Source of the DNA: Nocardioides sp. Soil805
GTDB lineage: Bacteria > Actinomycetota > Actinomycetes > Propionibacteriales > Nocardioidaceae
Direction: 5' to 3'
Assembly (NCBI RefSeq): GCF_001429625.1
Contig: NZ_LMSU01000001.1
Location: 439,498-503,497 of the forward strand
Length of the DNA: 64,000 bases
Every line of letters starts with the position of its first letter. Position 1 is the first letter of the stretch. The translations under genes and the position numbers were made by a program. The notes beneath the pieces are model-generated. The model had not been told where the DNA came from and made no database searches. It saw only the letters and a list, made by a program, of their open reading frames with translations. Shown here one piece after another: positions 62,848 to 64,000 of the stretch.

Positions 62848-63107
62848 AGGGGTTCCCTTTCTCTTCGCGGAGCTAGCCGCGGAACGCCCGAACAGCTCGA
62901 CGTTCGAGCATGTTGCCGGTCTTCGATCGAGGCCCACGGGTCGCGCTGTGCGCAACGATCCGGAGGCCACTACCGAGGACCGAGCCGACGTTCCGGGCCA
63001 CTCCTGGTGGTGTGAATGTGCAGTTGTGCGTGAGGTGTGCCCGAGCTGGGCACCGTGGCCCGCGGAGGGCCGGGGTCGAGCCTAACGGAACGGCCCGCAA
63101 ACCAGCA
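62848..63107 (-). promoter_or_regulatory. rpsO-pnp spacer / pnp leader
   Basis: About 260 bp between the rpsO terminator and pnp. It contains a perfect short hairpin GCTCGA-CGT-TCGAGC (62895-62909) about 50 bp before the pnp start, plus the AAAGGGA ribosome site. In E. coli the corresponding leader holds an RNase III hairpin used for pnp autoregulation; this hairpin is smaller and only a candidate. No promoter could be fixed. Confidence 0.4.
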
Positions 63108-63138
63108 GGAGCGGCTCCCCGTGACGGGGAACCGCTCC
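63108..63138 (-). terminator. Hairpin terminator after rpsO
   Basis: A 14-bp stem with one mismatch and a three-base loop (GGAGCGGCTCCCC... with its complement), ending 8 bp from the rpsO stop. It would attenuate transcription from rpsO into pnp. GC-rich with no U-tract. Confidence 0.7.
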
Positions 63139-63146
63139 AGGCGTGG

Positions 63147-63422
63147 TCAGCGACGCAGGCCGAGGCGCTCGACGATCGAGCGGTAGCGCGCGATGTCGGT
63201 CTTCTGCAGGTAGTTCAGCAGGCGACGGCGCTGGCCCACGAGCAGCAGCAGACCACGACGGCTGTGGTGGTCGTGCTTGTGCTGCTTGAGGTGCTCGGTG
63301 AGGTGGCTGATGCGGTGGCTCAGGAGAGCGACCTGCACCTCGGGCGAACCGGTGTCGCCCTCGGCCGTGGCGTACTCGGCGATGATCTTCTTCTTGGTCT
63401 CCGCGTCGGTTCCGATCGACAT
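63147..63422 (-). CDS. rpsO: 30S ribosomal protein S15
   Basis: 91 residues, usual length. Core motifs: [36 protein letters not shown] and [13 protein letters not shown]. It binds the 16S rRNA central domain early in 30S assembly. ATG at 63422 with GGAG-type sequence upstream. Followed by a hairpin terminator and pnp, the conserved rpsO-pnp order. Confidence 0.98.
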   Translation of the reverse strand: MSIGTDAETKKKIIAEYATAEGDTGSPEVQVALLSHRISHLTEHLKQHKHDHHSRRGLLLLVGQRRRLLNYLQKTDIARYRSIVERLGLRR

Positions 63423-63604
63423 GGGGGCTCCTTCTCGGCTCGTTGCGCGGCGCGCCGGGGCCTGTTCACCCGGGCACTGTGGATCCGCGGCCGTTGCACG
63501 GCAGTCCGAGAACTTATCAGCGCAGGGAGCAAGGCCCCAAAACTGCGCGACCCACGACGGCCGGCGGCGAGTAGGGTCCCGGCCATGGCCCGAAGGGAGA
63601 ACGC

Positions 63605-64000
63605 GTGCAGCGACACGTCGAGCGAGTGACCACGAGGCTGCGCCCGGTCCGCCGGGTCGAGCAGGAGCGGGACCGGGCCCGCTCGAGGCTCGCCGCCACC
63701 CGGGAGCGGCTCACCAGGGTGCGCGCGCGGCTCGATCGCACCCGTACGCGCCTGGAGGCCGAGCGCGCGGCAGGGCGCGAGGCCCGGGCCGACGCCGACG
63801 ACCTGCGCGACGAGCTGCACGCGACGTACGCCCGGCTGGCCGAGGTCGACGACGACCTGCACGAGACCCGCGCCGCGCTCGACCACTACATGGCGCTGGA
63901 CACCGAGCACGAGGCCCGGGTGGCGGGCGGCATGGCCGCGCTGTTCGACTATCCCTACCACCCTCAGCCGCGCACCTTCGGCCGTCCGGGGCGGACGTTC
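63605..64000 (+). CDS. Coiled-coil protein, partial (runs off the window)
   Basis: At least 132 residues, open to the end of the window. The first 95 or so are a long, highly charged Arg/Glu-rich helix with heptad spacing (for example [16 protein letters not shown]), ending in [17 protein letters not shown]. The last visible part ([12 protein letters not shown]) is a different, non-helical segment. GTG at 63605 with AGGGAG upstream; the ATG at 63585 in another frame stops after 14 codons. Function unknown. Confidence 0.65.
   Translation, partial: MQRHVERVTTRLRPVRRVEQERDRARSRLAATRERLTRVRARLDRTRTRLEAERAAGREARADADDLRDELHATYARLAEVDDDLHETRAALDHYMALDTEHEARVAGGMAALFDYPYHPQPRTFGRPGRTF

Overview
The window is a very GC-rich chromosomal segment of an actinobacterium, most likely Nocardioides or a close relative (Nocardioidaceae). 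This rests on the base composition, dense ATGA/GTGA stop-start overlaps, frequent GTG (some TTG) starts, the ctaC-ctaD-ctaF order, an actinobacterial PspA/PspAA/HtpX/PspAB stress locus, and synteny with the mycobacterial ctaC - PfkB kinase - HesB protein - glycerate kinase region. No rRNA, tRNA, CRISPR array, phage or transposase gene was recognised. Genus assignment is inference.

Layout. 1-10.3 kb is a housekeeping block: a cut lipoprotein gene, ctaF-ctaD-ctaC (cytochrome c oxidase), a cysteine desulfurase/TusA-like pair, a PfkB kinase, an ErpA/HesB protein, a two-component system with a divergent PepSY target, and glycerate kinase. 10.3-30.3 kb is a catabolic island of 14 genes: a ring-opening amidohydrolase of the barbiturase/cyanuric acid hydrolase family, carbamate kinase, ATP-dependent hydantoinase subunits HyuA/HyuB, a flavin oxidase, an amidase, a CoxG-like protein, a three-subunit molybdenum hydroxylase, a uracil-type NCS2 permease, a PucR regulator and, divergently, a DUF2877-FdrA-DUF1116 trio. 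30.3-39.3 kb holds small enzymes, a GlgC-like protein, nadA and the psp locus. 39.3-43.0 kb is paaABCDE (phenylacetyl-CoA epoxidase). 43.1-45.0 kb has an acetyltransferase, a small membrane protein and azlCD. 45.1-54.5 kb is an IclR regulator with malate synthase G, glcG, glcD, glcE, glcF and a lactate/glycolate permease. 54.6-64 kb has an M4 protease, dapB, a small methyltransferase, a DUF559-like nuclease gene lying in a nine-copy repeat array, an M16 peptidase, pnp, rpsO and the start of a coiled-coil protein.

How the genes work together. The island at 10.3-30.3 kb reads as import of a pyrimidine, oxidation of its ring by the molybdenum enzyme (uracil to barbiturate is the established oxidative route), opening to ureidomalonate, and breakdown of that ureide. 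Oxalurate, the substrate of the E. coli FdrA-type transcarbamylase, is ureidomalonate minus one CH2. The trio, carbamate kinase and amidase could therefore split ureidomalonate phosphorolytically and recover ATP from uracil. This is a hypothesis and the most interesting proposal here. The glc operon takes up glycolate or lactate, oxidises glycolate to glyoxylate and condenses it with acetyl-CoA to malate.

Other structures worth attention: the repeat array around the DUF559-like gene; a two-copy intergenic hairpin repeat with compensatory changes; an operator with 11-bp half-site spacing before the PepSY gene; a long inverted repeat before paaA; and two terminators sharing one outer stem.
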